This document shows, one piece after another, positions 26,123-35,791 of a stretch of DNA of 64,000 bases; positions within the stretch are counted from its first letter, which is position 1; the number at the start of each line of letters is the position of its first letter. The DNA is taken from the NCBI GenBank assembly GCA_964498095.1, contig CAZCFY010000001.1, forward strand, positions 124,001 to 188,000. Direction: 5' to 3'. The notes beneath the pieces were generated by a model, which was given only the letters and a program-made list of their open reading frames with translations, made no database searches and was not told the DNA's origin. This stretch comes from SG-bin7 sp964498095 (GTDB taxonomy: Bacteria > Bdellovibrionota > Bdellovibrionia > Bdellovibrionales > SG-bin7). Position numbers and translations under genes: made by a program.

Positions 26123-27105
26123 ACTTTCTTTAGCGCGTAAATCATTTGCCAATAAGGAAAAATCGTTTCCAAATCTTCGGGCTTAAATTTTGTTAAAATT
26201 TCACCTTGATCGCCTTGCATCTTATCGGTGACAAGTTTTTTCTCGATGAGAGAATTAACTTCGTCGATGCGGATGGGTTGACCAAAGGTCGCCATGGATT
26301 CGTTTTGCATTTTGGTAAGAGAAACTTGCACCATGCCGTCTTCACCGCGAGAGCGTTGTTTGCCTTGAGCTAAGAGGGCCTTAACAACAATTAACTCTTT
26401 TTCTTCAATAGTTTTATCTTCGCGTTTTTTCTCTTCGGTAAATAACCAGTCATTGTAAAAATCAACGAACTTACTGAGCATGTCTAAGCTCTTGATCACG
26501 ATCTTCATGCGGCCTTCGCCTAAATCTTGCATGACCATGTGGCCCATGGCTTGGTAGGTTTCCATGAGCTTTTGCATTTTATTTGTGGGCTGCTGGAAAA
26601 CTTGAATCGTATATTTTCGTAAAACCCCCGAAGGAACTAAAATTCCTTCGGCATCTTTTTCGCCGAATTTTGAGGCGACAAGAGTTAAAATTCCCGTCAG
26701 GCGTGTGATGGTATAAGGGTCAAAGGCACCTTCTTCGCCTTTTTGTCCCGACTCTAAGTTTTTAATGCGCATATTAGCATCGCGCAAATGTTGGTTTATG
26801 GTTTTTACCATAACCTTTAACCACTCAGGGAATTTTGTAAATTGGGCATTTAATGCATTAAAGGGGAGAACTATAACATTGGCTTCCCCTTGCGCACGGG
26901 CGCCCGCACTGCGGGGTTTACCGTCAAAAAAGGCCATTTCACCCAACATTGAACCCGGGCCAAGTTCAGCTAAAACAATTTCGGAACTGCCTTTAGCTTT
27001 GGTGATGACGATGCGACCGGATTTAATAACATAGGCCGCGTCCGAAGGATCGCCTTCGCGAAACAAAAACTGTTTGTCTTTTAGTTCTTTTACTCCACCA
27101 GACAC
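26116..27105 (-). CDS. Cyclic nucleotide-binding domain protein (non-CRP)
   Basis: 329 residues. The N-terminal ~120 form a cNMP-binding domain: FLFREGDPSDAAYVIKSGRIVI, then the phosphate-binding cassette GEMAFFDGKPRSAGARA with the key Glu and Arg retained. The rest (~130-329) is not the helix-turn-helix of CRP but shows repeated helical segments, including LTGILTLVASKFG and IRIDEVNSLIEKKLV, which may be two winged-helix-like units. The start is GTG 27105; no better one is seen. It is a plausible effector for the cyclase at 11657-14395, though that link is inference. Confidence 0.85.
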   Translation of the reverse strand: MSGGVKELKDKQFLFREGDPSDAAYVIKSGRIVITKAKGSSEIVLAELGPGSMLGEMAFFDGKPRSAGARAQGEANVIVLPFNALNAQFTKFPEWLKVMVKTINQHLRDANMRIKNLESGQKGEEGAFDPYTITRLTGILTLVASKFGEKDAEGILVPSGVLRKYTIQVFQQPTNKMQKLMETYQAMGHMVMQDLGEGRMKIVIKSLDMLSKFVDFYNDWLFTEEKKREDKTIEEKELIVVKALLAQGKQRSRGEDGMVQVSLTKMQNESMATFGQPIRIDEVNSLIEKKLVTDKMQGDQGEILTKFKPEDLETIFPYWQMIYALKKVR

Positions 27106-27163
27106 GTTTAGATTATCGGAATCTTTGGGGATAAATTTTATAACCTGTGACTAGACCAAGGGC

Positions 27164-27496
27164 TTATTTGCGAAAAATAAAATATACCGCCCCAATTAGG
27201 CATAAAGAAGCGTAGAGGAGATTTTTGTTTAGTGTCTCCTTCATATAGAGAACCGAGAAGCCAGCAAACACAACCATGGTAATGACTTCTTGAATAACTT
27301 TAAGCTGTGGCAGGGAATAGTGTTTAAATCCGATACGATTTGCGGGAACCTGAAAGCAGTATTCCAAGAAAGCAATTCCCCAGCTAACCAATATAGCAAT
27401 CCAGAGGGGACTGGTTTTGAAATTTTTTAAGTGCCCATACCAGGCAAAAGTCATAAACAAATTCGAAAAAATTAGAAGCACAATTGGCGAGACCAT
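27164..27496 (-). CDS. Small DMT-like membrane protein (DUF486 family)
   Basis: 110 residues with four predicted membrane helices: VSPIVLLIFSNLFMTFAWYGHL, PLWIAILVSWGIAFLEYC, VITMVVFAGFSVLYM and LYASLCLIGAVYFIF. Sequence points such as FAWYGHLK, FEYCFQVPANR-type and LKVIQEV match the DUF486 group of the drug/metabolite transporter superfamily. The substrate is unknown. ATG 27496 has AGGA 8-11 bp upstream on the minus strand. Its start is only 15 bp from the start of the divergent amidohydrolase. Confidence 0.85.
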   Translation of the reverse strand: MVSPIVLLIFSNLFMTFAWYGHLKNFKTSPLWIAILVSWGIAFLEYCFQVPANRIGFKHYSLPQLKVIQEVITMVVFAGFSVLYMKETLNKNLLYASLCLIGAVYFIFRK

Positions 27497-27511
27497 GATA
27501 TTTCCTATTAT

Positions 27512-28783
27512 ATGAAATTTATATTTTATCTCATTATGTCTTTCGCGAGCGCTTGGTCTAATGATCAAATAACGACAAAGGTCCAGGCTTATCAAAATGA
27601 TCTAATTCAATTCTATCAAGAAACTCATAAGAACCCGGAGTTGTCCTTCAAAGAAGAGAAAACGGCAGCACGTATTGCTGTTGAATTAAAAAAATATGGC
27701 TACGAGGTAACAACCGGAATTGGCAAAACGGGTGTCGTCGGAGTTTTAAAAAATGGTAAAGGGCCAACTCTCTTAATCCGCACCGACATGGACGCCCTGC
27801 CGGTGGAAGAAAAAACGGGTTTTAGTTTTGCCAGTGTTAATAAAGATGTCATGCACGCTTGTGGGCATGATCTCCATATGACAGTTTTCTTAGGCGCGGC
27901 CCGTTTTTTAGCTAGTGAAAAAAATTTATGGCGAGGAACGCTCGTCTTGATGGCTCAGCCCGCCGAGGAATTAGGAGAGGGCGCTCTGGCAATGCTAAGT
28001 GATGGTTTGTTTAAAAAATTCCCAACTCCCGAAAAAGCAATCGCCTTGCACGCCAGCTCAAGTCTGGCGGCTGGTCGCGTCGCCTATCACCCAGGATTTA
28101 CTTTTGCTAATGTGGATTCCATGACGATAGAAGTGAGAGGCGTTGGAGGCCACGGAGCCTATCCGCACAAGGTAAAAGATCCAATTGTTTTAGCCTCACA
28201 AATGGTTTTAGGGTTTCAAACATTAGTCTCGCGAGAAATTTCGCCACTGGATTCTGGAGTTGTGACGGTTGGAGTTTTTCAAGGGGGTACAAAAAGTAAT
28301 ATCGTCCCGGACAGCGCAACACTTAAACTTACTATTCGTTCTTATAAAGACGAAGTCCGCAAAAAATTAATTGACGGTGTAAAACGCATTGCCAACGGAA
28401 TGGCAGAGGCCGCCGGTGTACCTAAAGAGCGTTTTCCCGAAATCAAGGATAGCGAAAAATACACTCCAGCAGTTTACAATGATCCGCAACTTATGGCGGC
28501 TGTGACGACTTCACTTAAAAAAGTTTTGGGAGAAAATAATGTCGAAGAAGCCGATCCTGTCATGGGGGGCGAAGACTTTGGTCAACTCGGGCGCCAGTCA
28601 CCAAAAATTCCCGTCGCTATGTTTTGGCTAGGGGCCGCTCCGGCAAAAATGGTGCAAGAGTACAAAAAAAAGAATTTGGAGTTGCCAAGTTTACACTCTA
28701 GTACTTTTGCGCCGGATTGGGAAACAGCTATAAAAACCGGTGTTAAGGCCATGTCCCAAGCGGCACTTGATCAATTACAGTAG
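27512..28783 (+). CDS. Exported M20 family amidohydrolase
   Basis: 423 residues with a short signal peptide (MKFIFYLIMSFASAWS). It belongs to the IAA-amino acid / hippurate hydrolase branch of M20D: metal-binding motifs TDMDALPVEEKTG, MHACGHDLHM, QPAEELGEGA, GGEDFGQLG and a C-terminal LHSSTF are all present, so it should be active on an N-acyl amino acid or peptide in the periplasm. The substrate cannot be told from sequence. It overlaps the convergent PhoD-HAD gene by 9 bp. Confidence 0.92.
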   Translation: MKFIFYLIMSFASAWSNDQITTKVQAYQNDLIQFYQETHKNPELSFKEEKTAARIAVELKKYGYEVTTGIGKTGVVGVLKNGKGPTLLIRTDMDALPVEEKTGFSFASVNKDVMHACGHDLHMTVFLGAARFLASEKNLWRGTLVLMAQPAEELGEGALAMLSDGLFKKFPTPEKAIALHASSSLAAGRVAYHPGFTFANVDSMTIEVRGVGGHGAYPHKVKDPIVLASQMVLGFQTLVSREISPLDSGVVTVGVFQGGTKSNIVPDSATLKLTIRSYKDEVRKKLIDGVKRIANGMAEAAGVPKERFPEIKDSEKYTPAVYNDPQLMAAVTTSLKKVLGENNVEEADPVMGGEDFGQLGRQSPKIPVAMFWLGAAPAKMVQEYKKKNLELPSLHSSTFAPDWETAIKTGVKAMSQAALDQLQ

Positions 28784-30865
28784 ACCTTTACAAATAAGAT
28801 CTTTATTTGCTGGCACAGCTGGATTTACGGGCGGGATATTGCCGCTGTTAATTAATTTATAGTCTCCGCTACTCCAGCTAAAAAATGTGCGGGGATCGTA
28901 GCAGCGAAGATCCAAGTTTTGCGCAAACAATCGGTCAGCATCGCTAAAATCAGCGCCCGCCGTTCCCACGGGCGTGATAGCGTCTTTTTTAAAGCGCGAG
29001 TCACCCACCATAAATGAACTCTCCCAATCAATTTCTAAATCCTGATTCTTGAGAATCAATTCTAAGTATTTACCCATGCCGATGCTGGGCTTGGTAAAAT
29101 AATCACCTTTACCCCTTTCGGCCATGTCGTAATAATGGAATTTCGCATTCGGATTTTGATCTTGGATTAGTTTCATCGTGTAACGTAATGCTTGGTCTGC
29201 CACGGTTAACGAAACATGTCCTTCCGCGACTCCGCCCTGGTTAGAAACTATGGCTACCAAGAATCCCTGCGCATTGAGTTCCGCGATTTTAGCGGCGACC
29301 CCGGGGAGGATAGCAACATCTGTAGGGCCATTTGCAGAAACACTTTTTGATGGCGCCAGTCGTAGCGTGGAATCCGCATCAAAAAATGCAACCTTTACCC
29401 GGTTGTTTTTTGTATCAAAGCCCTTGTTAATGAGTTTTCGGCGTTCACTAGGTTCAATTCCCGTGCGTGAGATAGCAGTACCTATTTTGAAAAGCGGTTG
29501 ATCCTTCATGCCAATTGACGTGGCTTCGATGTCGACCGTGTCGTTATTAACGATCTTACTTTGCACAATGACAAAATTATATTCCTTAGCGCCGACCACG
29601 CGTTGTGGATCTGGCCAAAGCACGTCTTCGTTAGGTTTGGGTTGAAAAACAATACTGTGCATGGGGCTAGAAGTAATTTCCCAAGTTTTAAATGGATTCT
29701 GGCGCGGACCCTGAAATTGCGGACCATGCTCGATAATTTGCGAATTATGAATATCACCGGATAAAAGCACAAAAACTTTACCCGTTGCATTTAATGACTT
29801 CATCAGTTCGTTGTAATTGTCTGGATGATCACCGAAAATAGATTCGGTAAGACGGCTCACTTTACCAATAATACTTGTCTTAGTGATTGTCGGGCTTCCC
29901 CACATGTCGCCATTAAATAAGAAAAAGGGGCCGTTTTCGGTTTGCATTTTGCTAATCAACCACTTTTCTTGTTCTTCACCAAAGTGGGCAAAGCGCGAAT
30001 TGACTTCATGAGTTTCGCGGAAAGAGCGGTTATCCAAAAGAACAAAGTTTTGTCCAAAAATTTTAATAATCTGATTAAGACCCACGGGCGCCGTTTCGAC
30101 AAAACCGGGAATGTTAAATGCGCCATAGAGGGCACGGAACGCGCGGCGGGCTTCGGGAAGTGTTGGGGTGTTTTTATTTCCATTGTCTATTCCGGTATCG
30201 TGATCATCCCATGTAGCCGCTGTTGGGATGAGCCGGTACTGGCGGAAAAATGGATTTACTTTAAAGCTATTGATATAGCGTTGCCAAATATCAAGATCTG
30301 TCGCTTTTCCGCGTTCGACAACATCAAAGGAGTCGACGTAAGTAAGATCACCAATTAAGAAAACAAGGTCGGGATTTTGTTCCGCCAGTTTTTTCCAGAG
30401 GACTTGGCGGGGTTTCTCGTAAACAATTTCGTCACACATACAAGAAACCGTCGCGAACTTTGCCGGACGGCTTTCGTTAGCAAAGGTTTTGAATTCACGG
30501 GTATCCTTTTTTTCGGAACCAAACTTGGAATTTTCTATTAGTTCCAAGGTATAATCCTTACCAGGTTCTAGCCCCGAAAGCTTAAATTTAAGAACTTTGT
30601 CGTGGAGTAAAGCCTGAGGATCGCGAATCGCCTCGCCAACAGCTTCACCCTTTATAACTGGGTTATTCCTTTTATCTTTGGGGTTTTTTAAACGCGCCTG
30701 AATAGAATAATCCTTGAGGCGTGGTACTAGCACGTTAAAATAGACTTCGCGGTCACTGGTACTTGACTGCATCATCGGATAACGTTCTCCTAAAAACTCC
30801 GGTGGGTTATCCTGTGCTAAGACGTTAATTGCGAATATTAATAGTAGAAAACCATATTTCTTCAT
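28775..30865 (-). CDS. Exported PhoD-like phosphatase fused to HAD 3'-phosphatase-like domain
   Basis: 696 residues with Sec signal MKKYGFLLLIFAINVLAQ. Residues ~60-460 are PhoD-like: a Fn-type N-terminal part, then GDLTYVDSFD, AATWDDHDTGIDNG, DNRSFRE and LLSGDIHNSQI with the metal ligands of calcineurin-like enzymes. Residues ~488-690 are a HAD domain of polynucleotide 3'-phosphatase/HisB type: FFDADSTL (motif I), IVSNQGGVAEG (II), FTKPSIGMG (III Lys) and MVGDSRFKKDA (IV). All key residues of both domains are present. ATG 30865 lies at the signal peptide; a longer frame to 30916 would hide it. Substrates may be phosphodiesters or nucleotides outside the cell. Confidence 0.88.
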   Translation of the reverse strand: MKKYGFLLLIFAINVLAQDNPPEFLGERYPMMQSSTSDREVYFNVLVPRLKDYSIQARLKNPKDKRNNPVIKGEAVGEAIRDPQALLHDKVLKFKLSGLEPGKDYTLELIENSKFGSEKKDTREFKTFANESRPAKFATVSCMCDEIVYEKPRQVLWKKLAEQNPDLVFLIGDLTYVDSFDVVERGKATDLDIWQRYINSFKVNPFFRQYRLIPTAATWDDHDTGIDNGNKNTPTLPEARRAFRALYGAFNIPGFVETAPVGLNQIIKIFGQNFVLLDNRSFRETHEVNSRFAHFGEEQEKWLISKMQTENGPFFLFNGDMWGSPTITKTSIIGKVSRLTESIFGDHPDNYNELMKSLNATGKVFVLLSGDIHNSQIIEHGPQFQGPRQNPFKTWEITSSPMHSIVFQPKPNEDVLWPDPQRVVGAKEYNFVIVQSKIVNNDTVDIEATSIGMKDQPLFKIGTAISRTGIEPSERRKLINKGFDTKNNRVKVAFFDADSTLRLAPSKSVSANGPTDVAILPGVAAKIAELNAQGFLVAIVSNQGGVAEGHVSLTVADQALRYTMKLIQDQNPNAKFHYYDMAERGKGDYFTKPSIGMGKYLELILKNQDLEIDWESSFMVGDSRFKKDAITPVGTAGADFSDADRLFAQNLDLRCYDPRTFFSWSSGDYKLINSGNIPPVNPAVPANKDLICKGLL

Positions 30866-30971
30866 GGGCACCTCGTGATAGATAAGCCACCCGCCATAAA
30901 GCAAGATTTTTGCCACTAGGTAGAGGAACTATTAGCAGATGGGCTGTATGGATTTTTGACAGCAAGACAAA

Positions 30972-32105
30972 TTAAGGAGCAACTTCGTCAGCGAGTCTTG
31001 CAAAGAAATTTGTTGCCTGAATTTCATTAATTACATCTTTTGCGACTTTCCGAAAATCCAAATAAGAGGGCAAGGTACTTAGAAGATCGCGGACATATTT
31101 TAGCGCCGCGGGATGAGAAGTCCTAATACCAGTTTCTCTTACATAGTAGGCGAGTTCGCGTTCAATCGCACCCCAGTCCTTGGCCTTTCCAAGGAGATCT
31201 ATCCAGTGGCATAATGCCAAGATCAGTTGTCTTTTGATGATTATGGGGTTTTCGTACTCGGCAATAAGTTTTGTTAAGTCACTGTTTAGGTATTTGGGGT
31301 CGGCATAAATCTTAGAGAGTTTCTTGGGACTTATTTCCTTATAGGTTACAAAGTAACGCATCGCTTGAAACTGAATCGATAAACGGCGGATTTTTCGGCG
31401 CATTTCATGTGTCCCGTCTTCCAAAACATTAGGCCTGAGTTCGCCTTCTTGTGGGTTTTCGGGATCTTTTGGTAGGGCCTCGCTTATTTCTTTAATTTGC
31501 GCAAGAATCACTTTGCGAAAGGTTTTGACGATTTTCTTTTTCTTGGGCCAAGAAATAGAGAGAAGTTCTTTGTTTATTTCGTCAAAGCGCTGCGAAAAGT
31601 TGTCAAGCCATTGGGTTTCCTTGAGGGTGTTTAACAAGACGCTCTCGTCATTTTCAGATTTGGCATCGATGGTGGGTATAGCCCTCTCCATTAAATCCGC
31701 AAGCTCGCGGTTGTCTTTGGCTTCCGGTAAAAACTTACGTATTTTCTCAGCAATTTCTTTGTGTTCAAAACTCTTACCAAGAGTGTCTTCAAGATCAACC
31801 TTAAACAGGTTGTTTAGGCTACCGAGGGTTTCTATGTCTTCTTTGGGTGCATCCCGCCTTTTAAGGATGGCTTCGTAAACGCGCGCTAGCTCTTCGAGTT
31901 CAAAAAAGCGGCTGCGCACAAACTCAGATTTTTCCTTATCAGTTAAATCGTCTGCGGATTTAACTTTTTCAGTAATTTTCTCGAATACAGCATTAAATTG
32001 TTCAACGGGGAGTGGTTGACGGAAAAGTTTACTACACTTCTTAGCCCAGCCAAGACCCGGACTAGCGAGTACAGCTAGGAAAATAACAAGTGTTAACTTT
32101 TTCAT
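30972..32105 (-). CDS. Exported helical protein of unknown function
   Basis: 377 residues, signal peptide MKKLTLVIFLAVLASPGLGWA, then an all-helical charged protein. The stretch HEMRRKIRRLSIQFQAMRYF resembles the Arg/Lys-rich helix of CHAD domains, which bind polyphosphate, but the similarity is local and CHAD proteins are not usually exported this way, so this is a guess. Its start overlaps the stop of the lipase-like gene at 32102 by 4 bp (ATGA), so both are one operon. Confidence 0.65.
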   Translation of the reverse strand: MKKLTLVIFLAVLASPGLGWAKKCSKLFRQPLPVEQFNAVFEKITEKVKSADDLTDKEKSEFVRSRFFELEELARVYEAILKRRDAPKEDIETLGSLNNLFKVDLEDTLGKSFEHKEIAEKIRKFLPEAKDNRELADLMERAIPTIDAKSENDESVLLNTLKETQWLDNFSQRFDEINKELLSISWPKKKKIVKTFRKVILAQIKEISEALPKDPENPQEGELRPNVLEDGTHEMRRKIRRLSIQFQAMRYFVTYKEISPKKLSKIYADPKYLNSDLTKLIAEYENPIIIKRQLILALCHWIDLLGKAKDWGAIERELAYYVRETGIRTSHPAALKYVRDLLSTLPSYLDFRKVAKDVINEIQATNFFARLADEVAP

Positions 32106-33097
32106 TTTTCTTTAATTTCTATAAAGCTTTTTATTAAATCAAGCGCGCGGTCGCGGATGGAATCTTTTTCCATAAGAATTTCGTGAGCCGAACCGTGCAT
32201 CTCGATGGGTTTACATAAATTGAGAGTTTTTCCACAAATTTTATGGGCGCCCAAGTTGACAACCATTTTGTCGTCGGTCGCCGTAAACATCATAGTAGGG
32301 ATGTTGTAAATTGAGGTTTTGCTCTCACGTAATTGCTTGGTAAAGGCAAGGCTTTCGCGGACCCAGCGGAAGGTGGTAGCGCCGACAAGTAAGTTGGGAT
32401 TGTTATCCAGAATGGTCATATTCATGTCAAAGCGCTCTTGACTTGATGTTAAGTATTCTTTTTCAAGGGGATGTTGATTTGGCGCTATGGCTGTCTCAAA
32501 CCCGGTAACTACCGCGGCGCTAGCAAAGCGGCTACCCCAGTCTTCGCCCAAATAGCCCGTATTTATTTCTAACATGGGCGCCATCAATATAGCTTTAGAA
32601 ACTCCACTGGGATTTTTTTGCAAAAAGCCCGTTGCAATGGCGCCACCCATCGAGTGCGCCAAAATAATAGACGTTTTATAATTCTCGGGATGAACGTGTT
32701 CCTTTACAAACTTAGTGAAATCATCGATATAATCCGAGAAGTTTTCGACGTGAGATCTCTGGCTGTCGGGCAATAGCCGGACCGAAAACCCTTGTCCGCG
32801 GTGGTCAATGGCGTAAATACTGTAACCCCAAGACCGGAGGTCGTAAATAAGTTCAGCATACTTCATTACCGGTTCGCCTTGGCCAGGAGAAAGGATGATT
32901 ACCCCTTTGGGGTTGTCTTGATGAATACGGTAGTAGCGAATTTGCTTGTTACCAACTCCCTTAAATTCACTCCAGGTACCGGCGTTTTCAAAATAGGGTA
33001 GGATCTCAGAATTAAGTTTTTGTGCCAGCTCACTTTCGCGTACCGCGAATGATGTACTGCAAATAATTGTTATAGCTAGCGACAGGATTTTCTTCAT
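32102..33097 (-). CDS. Exported alpha/beta hydrolase, PldB-type lysophospholipase
   Basis: 331 residues with signal peptide MKKILSLAITIICSTSFA. The fold is that of monoacylglycerol lipase / lysophospholipase L2: YAIDHRGQGFSVRL, nucleophile elbow AHSMGGA, acid in FTATDDKMV and catalytic His in GSAHEILME. The likely substrate is a lysophospholipid or monoacylglycerol in the periplasm or outside. It is the first gene of an operon with the helical protein gene at 30972. Confidence 0.9.
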   Translation of the reverse strand: MKKILSLAITIICSTSFAVRESELAQKLNSEILPYFENAGTWSEFKGVGNKQIRYYRIHQDNPKGVIILSPGQGEPVMKYAELIYDLRSWGYSIYAIDHRGQGFSVRLLPDSQRSHVENFSDYIDDFTKFVKEHVHPENYKTSIILAHSMGGAIATGFLQKNPSGVSKAILMAPMLEINTGYLGEDWGSRFASAAVVTGFETAIAPNQHPLEKEYLTSSQERFDMNMTILDNNPNLLVGATTFRWVRESLAFTKQLRESKTSIYNIPTMMFTATDDKMVVNLGAHKICGKTLNLCKPIEMHGSAHEILMEKDSIRDRALDLIKSFIEIKEK

Positions 33098-33317
33098 TTA
33101 CATTCCTCTATAAAAATCAGGCCTTATTTAGCAATACGGGGTATAAGCAACTATCTGGCCAGCTTCTGGATTAATCTACTGTATTTTATGGGATTTAGGC
33201 CGCTAAGTTAGTGACATTCTTTAGACAGTAGGCCGCATTTGGGCGCCTTAACCTAAGCAAAGAAAGGCAACCGACTAGACTTAAGAACGACTCAAATTAA
33301 GCCGAAATAGAAAGGCT

Positions 33318-33695
33318 ATGGTGAAGTGGCAAAAACCTATTGTTTCGTTTGTTATTCTAATGACTTTAGCGCTTACTTACTTGGCTCAGGCCAGCAGCCA
33401 AGTGGGTCTCGTGCAAAAGTGGCGGCGCGAATACACGCATAACCTTCTTAATAATTTCTGCACGACGGGTAGTTACTTTCAAACATGTTATGATTTTGAT
33501 CGCGAACGCTGCATGGAAGAAGTAAAACGCGCGACTCACAAATGTTTTGAGAGAGTTTCGGTAAAATCCGCCAAAGACCTAGAAAAACACCACATCTTTT
33601 ATGGCAGTAAAGTCGGCTTTTGTGTCGGCAAAAAGATCGAAACTGAGCACAAAACCAAACAAAAGAAATGTCGTGACGCCCGGGAGTGGATGTGA
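33318..33695 (+). CDS. Small exported Cys-rich protein
   Basis: 125 residues. Signal peptide MVKWQKPIVSFVILMTLALTYLAQA; the mature ~100 residues hold six cysteines (NNFCTTGSYFQTCYDF, ERCMEEV, HKCFERV, GFCVGKK, KKCRDA) among basic helices, as in a small disulfide-stapled helical bundle. It overlaps the next gene by 4 bp (GTGA), so the two products are probably made together. No family is recognised. Confidence 0.7.
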   Translation: MVKWQKPIVSFVILMTLALTYLAQASSQVGLVQKWRREYTHNLLNNFCTTGSYFQTCYDFDRERCMEEVKRATHKCFERVSVKSAKDLEKHHIFYGSKVGFCVGKKIETEHKTKQKKCRDAREWM

Positions 33696-35791
33696 AGATG
33701 CTTTTGCTCCCGCTTATTTTTACTTTCGCGATGGCTAAAGAAGACTGTCCGGTCACGGAAGAGCAGCTGCGCGAGCTGCAAAGGGTTTCTAACTGTGGAA
33801 AGTCAGCGGATGCTCAAGAGTGCATGGAGGCCAATGGAATTAGTCTCTTAAGGTCTGAAAACATTGTGCCGGCCAGCGTGGGTGGGGCTTTAGGTGCGCA
33901 GGCCGCATATAAAGCCTACATAAATGTGCTTTCCCAAGAGCAGAAACCGCAGAAGACGGGATTTTTGAATTTAATCTTAAATTATATTTTTAATTTTGCG
34001 GTCGCCGAGTATGGGACTCAGCAGGCGGGCGCTGATGTTCAGCAATATGCCCAGCAGGTTGAGAGAGGAATAGAAACGCGAATTACGGGAGTTCAGGGGC
34101 AGCTTCGTTACATAGAAGAGACCGCCTACAATTTGCGAACAGCTGAAGCTCAGGCGGCGTCTGCGGCTGCGGATCAAGAACGTTTTAATGTTGTAAAGAA
34201 ATTTGTAGAAGACTTTAAGAAAAAATATCCCGAAAAGATATCAGGGCCTAACCATGTTTTGAAGATGGCAGAAAACGCGGTGGCAGAGACTTCGGGAAGG
34301 CATTTAGACAAAGTAACTGCCTGGCAAGATGTGCTTAGCGATATCCGAGCGCAAATGGATCCAAACTTTGACAGTTCCCATCCCTCTTATCGTGCCATCC
34401 GAGTGCCAGACTCCGCTCCGGCTATTCCCAAACCTTCGCCCGCCGAAGACTTGAAATTCGTAAAAGAGCAAGTGGAGAAAATTGATAAAGGAATGGCTAA
34501 AATCGAAGAAGATGCGAAAACCAAAAAAATTGGTGGAGATCAGTTTTACAAGGCCAGGAATGAACTCTTGGAAAGGCGTCGCATCTATGATGGTCTCCTA
34601 GATACAAAGGAAATCGCCGAGAAACATCTCGAACACTTGCAAGCGACTCAAAGATTTAATAGAGATTTCGTTGTTAGGACCTTTGACCCTAATGACAAAG
34701 ACAAGGTTCTCGCCTATTTTGCGGCGACTGAAAACATGACCGATGATGTAATGGCCTTACATAAGCGCGATGTGTACTTGCTCGAAAAATTTGGCCGCGT
34801 GGACAATATGCCAAAAGGCGAAAGTTCGCGTTTGAAAATTCGCGAGGGTCGGGGGGTTCTTGCCGCTGCAAAAGCCGAAACCTCCAAAATCGAACGCGAT
34901 GCCGGCGAAACATTTCTAAAATCATTAGCTAAATTGGCTGCTAAGGTAGGGATTAAGATCGGAACTTATGCGAGCACAGGACCTGTTGGCGTAGTGCTCG
35001 CAGCCGAGGACGTTGTCGAAGCCGCGCACTGGGTGATTGAGGATACAATGGGATGCGCGATTTCGGAGACTTCTCCATACCTCACTTATCACAAATGTGA
35101 GTTGGCTCCTGACGTGTTAAACCAAAAGATGCGTAACTTTCTGAATCTGAAAAACTTTGATTATCAAAAGTATTTGCTAGATAGCAATAGAGATTTGTGC
35201 ACTATTACCAAAGCCGCCGTTAAAAAATTCTTACCAACGCGCTGGGTGTTAAAATGTAATGAAAAGCGCGATGGCTTTGTCGCCTCATTCGCTGAAGAAG
35301 GACTTGAACAAGAAGTTAAGCTAAACCGTGATGGCTCCATCCGGAAAGTTATCATGAAGCAAGATGGCGATACGGATATTGATGGCGGCCGCACTTCATT
35401 TTATTTGGATCAAAATCAACCGCGCACTTTGTGCGTGCGCGATGATACTTATTTAAACCGTACGACCAGAAAAGTGGCAAAATTTGCCGAAGGTAAAGAT
35501 CCCGATGACGGTCCTGTCTGTCATCCCAGTTATAACAATGATGTGCCGCTGAAAGCCTTGCACACGAATGCACGCTATTTTTTAGAAAAGGAAATTAACG
35601 GCCAGAAATCATTAAATTTTTACCGCGCGAATATGCTAGCTACTCTTGAAATGGCGCAATGTTGTGGCGCCAATGCCGATGCCGCTAATGTTGATCGCTG
35701 CATGGCCTACGAAAAAAAATCAGATCGCTCCCCGGCAAAAGTAAAATCGGGCAAGTCCTCTAATCCTGGCGACTTAAAAACTGTCCAATAA
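33692..35791 (+). CDS. Large exported protein of unknown function
   Basis: 699 residues. GTG 33692 is chosen: GGGAG lies 5 bp upstream, it overlaps the preceding TGA, and it gives signal MKMLLLPLIFTFAMA. Alternatives are GTG 33686 and ATG 33698. The mature protein has a Gln/Ala-rich part, a coiled coil around 150-330, and a hydrophobic stretch near 410-435 (TYASTGPVGVVLAAEDVV). A Cys-containing C-terminal domain carries many aromatic and basic residues (~450-650). It shares a transcript with the small Cys-rich protein upstream, a possible partner. No family is recognised. Confidence 0.7.
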   Translation: MKMLLLPLIFTFAMAKEDCPVTEEQLRELQRVSNCGKSADAQECMEANGISLLRSENIVPASVGGALGAQAAYKAYINVLSQEQKPQKTGFLNLILNYIFNFAVAEYGTQQAGADVQQYAQQVERGIETRITGVQGQLRYIEETAYNLRTAEAQAASAAADQERFNVVKKFVEDFKKKYPEKISGPNHVLKMAENAVAETSGRHLDKVTAWQDVLSDIRAQMDPNFDSSHPSYRAIRVPDSAPAIPKPSPAEDLKFVKEQVEKIDKGMAKIEEDAKTKKIGGDQFYKARNELLERRRIYDGLLDTKEIAEKHLEHLQATQRFNRDFVVRTFDPNDKDKVLAYFAATENMTDDVMALHKRDVYLLEKFGRVDNMPKGESSRLKIREGRGVLAAAKAETSKIERDAGETFLKSLAKLAAKVGIKIGTYASTGPVGVVLAAEDVVEAAHWVIEDTMGCAISETSPYLTYHKCELAPDVLNQKMRNFLNLKNFDYQKYLLDSNRDLCTITKAAVKKFLPTRWVLKCNEKRDGFVASFAEEGLEQEVKLNRDGSIRKVIMKQDGDTDIDGGRTSFYLDQNQPRTLCVRDDTYLNRTTRKVAKFAEGKDPDDGPVCHPSYNNDVPLKALHTNARYFLEKEINGQKSLNFYRANMLATLEMAQCCGANADAANVDRCMAYEKKSDRSPAKVKSGKSSNPGDLKTVQ

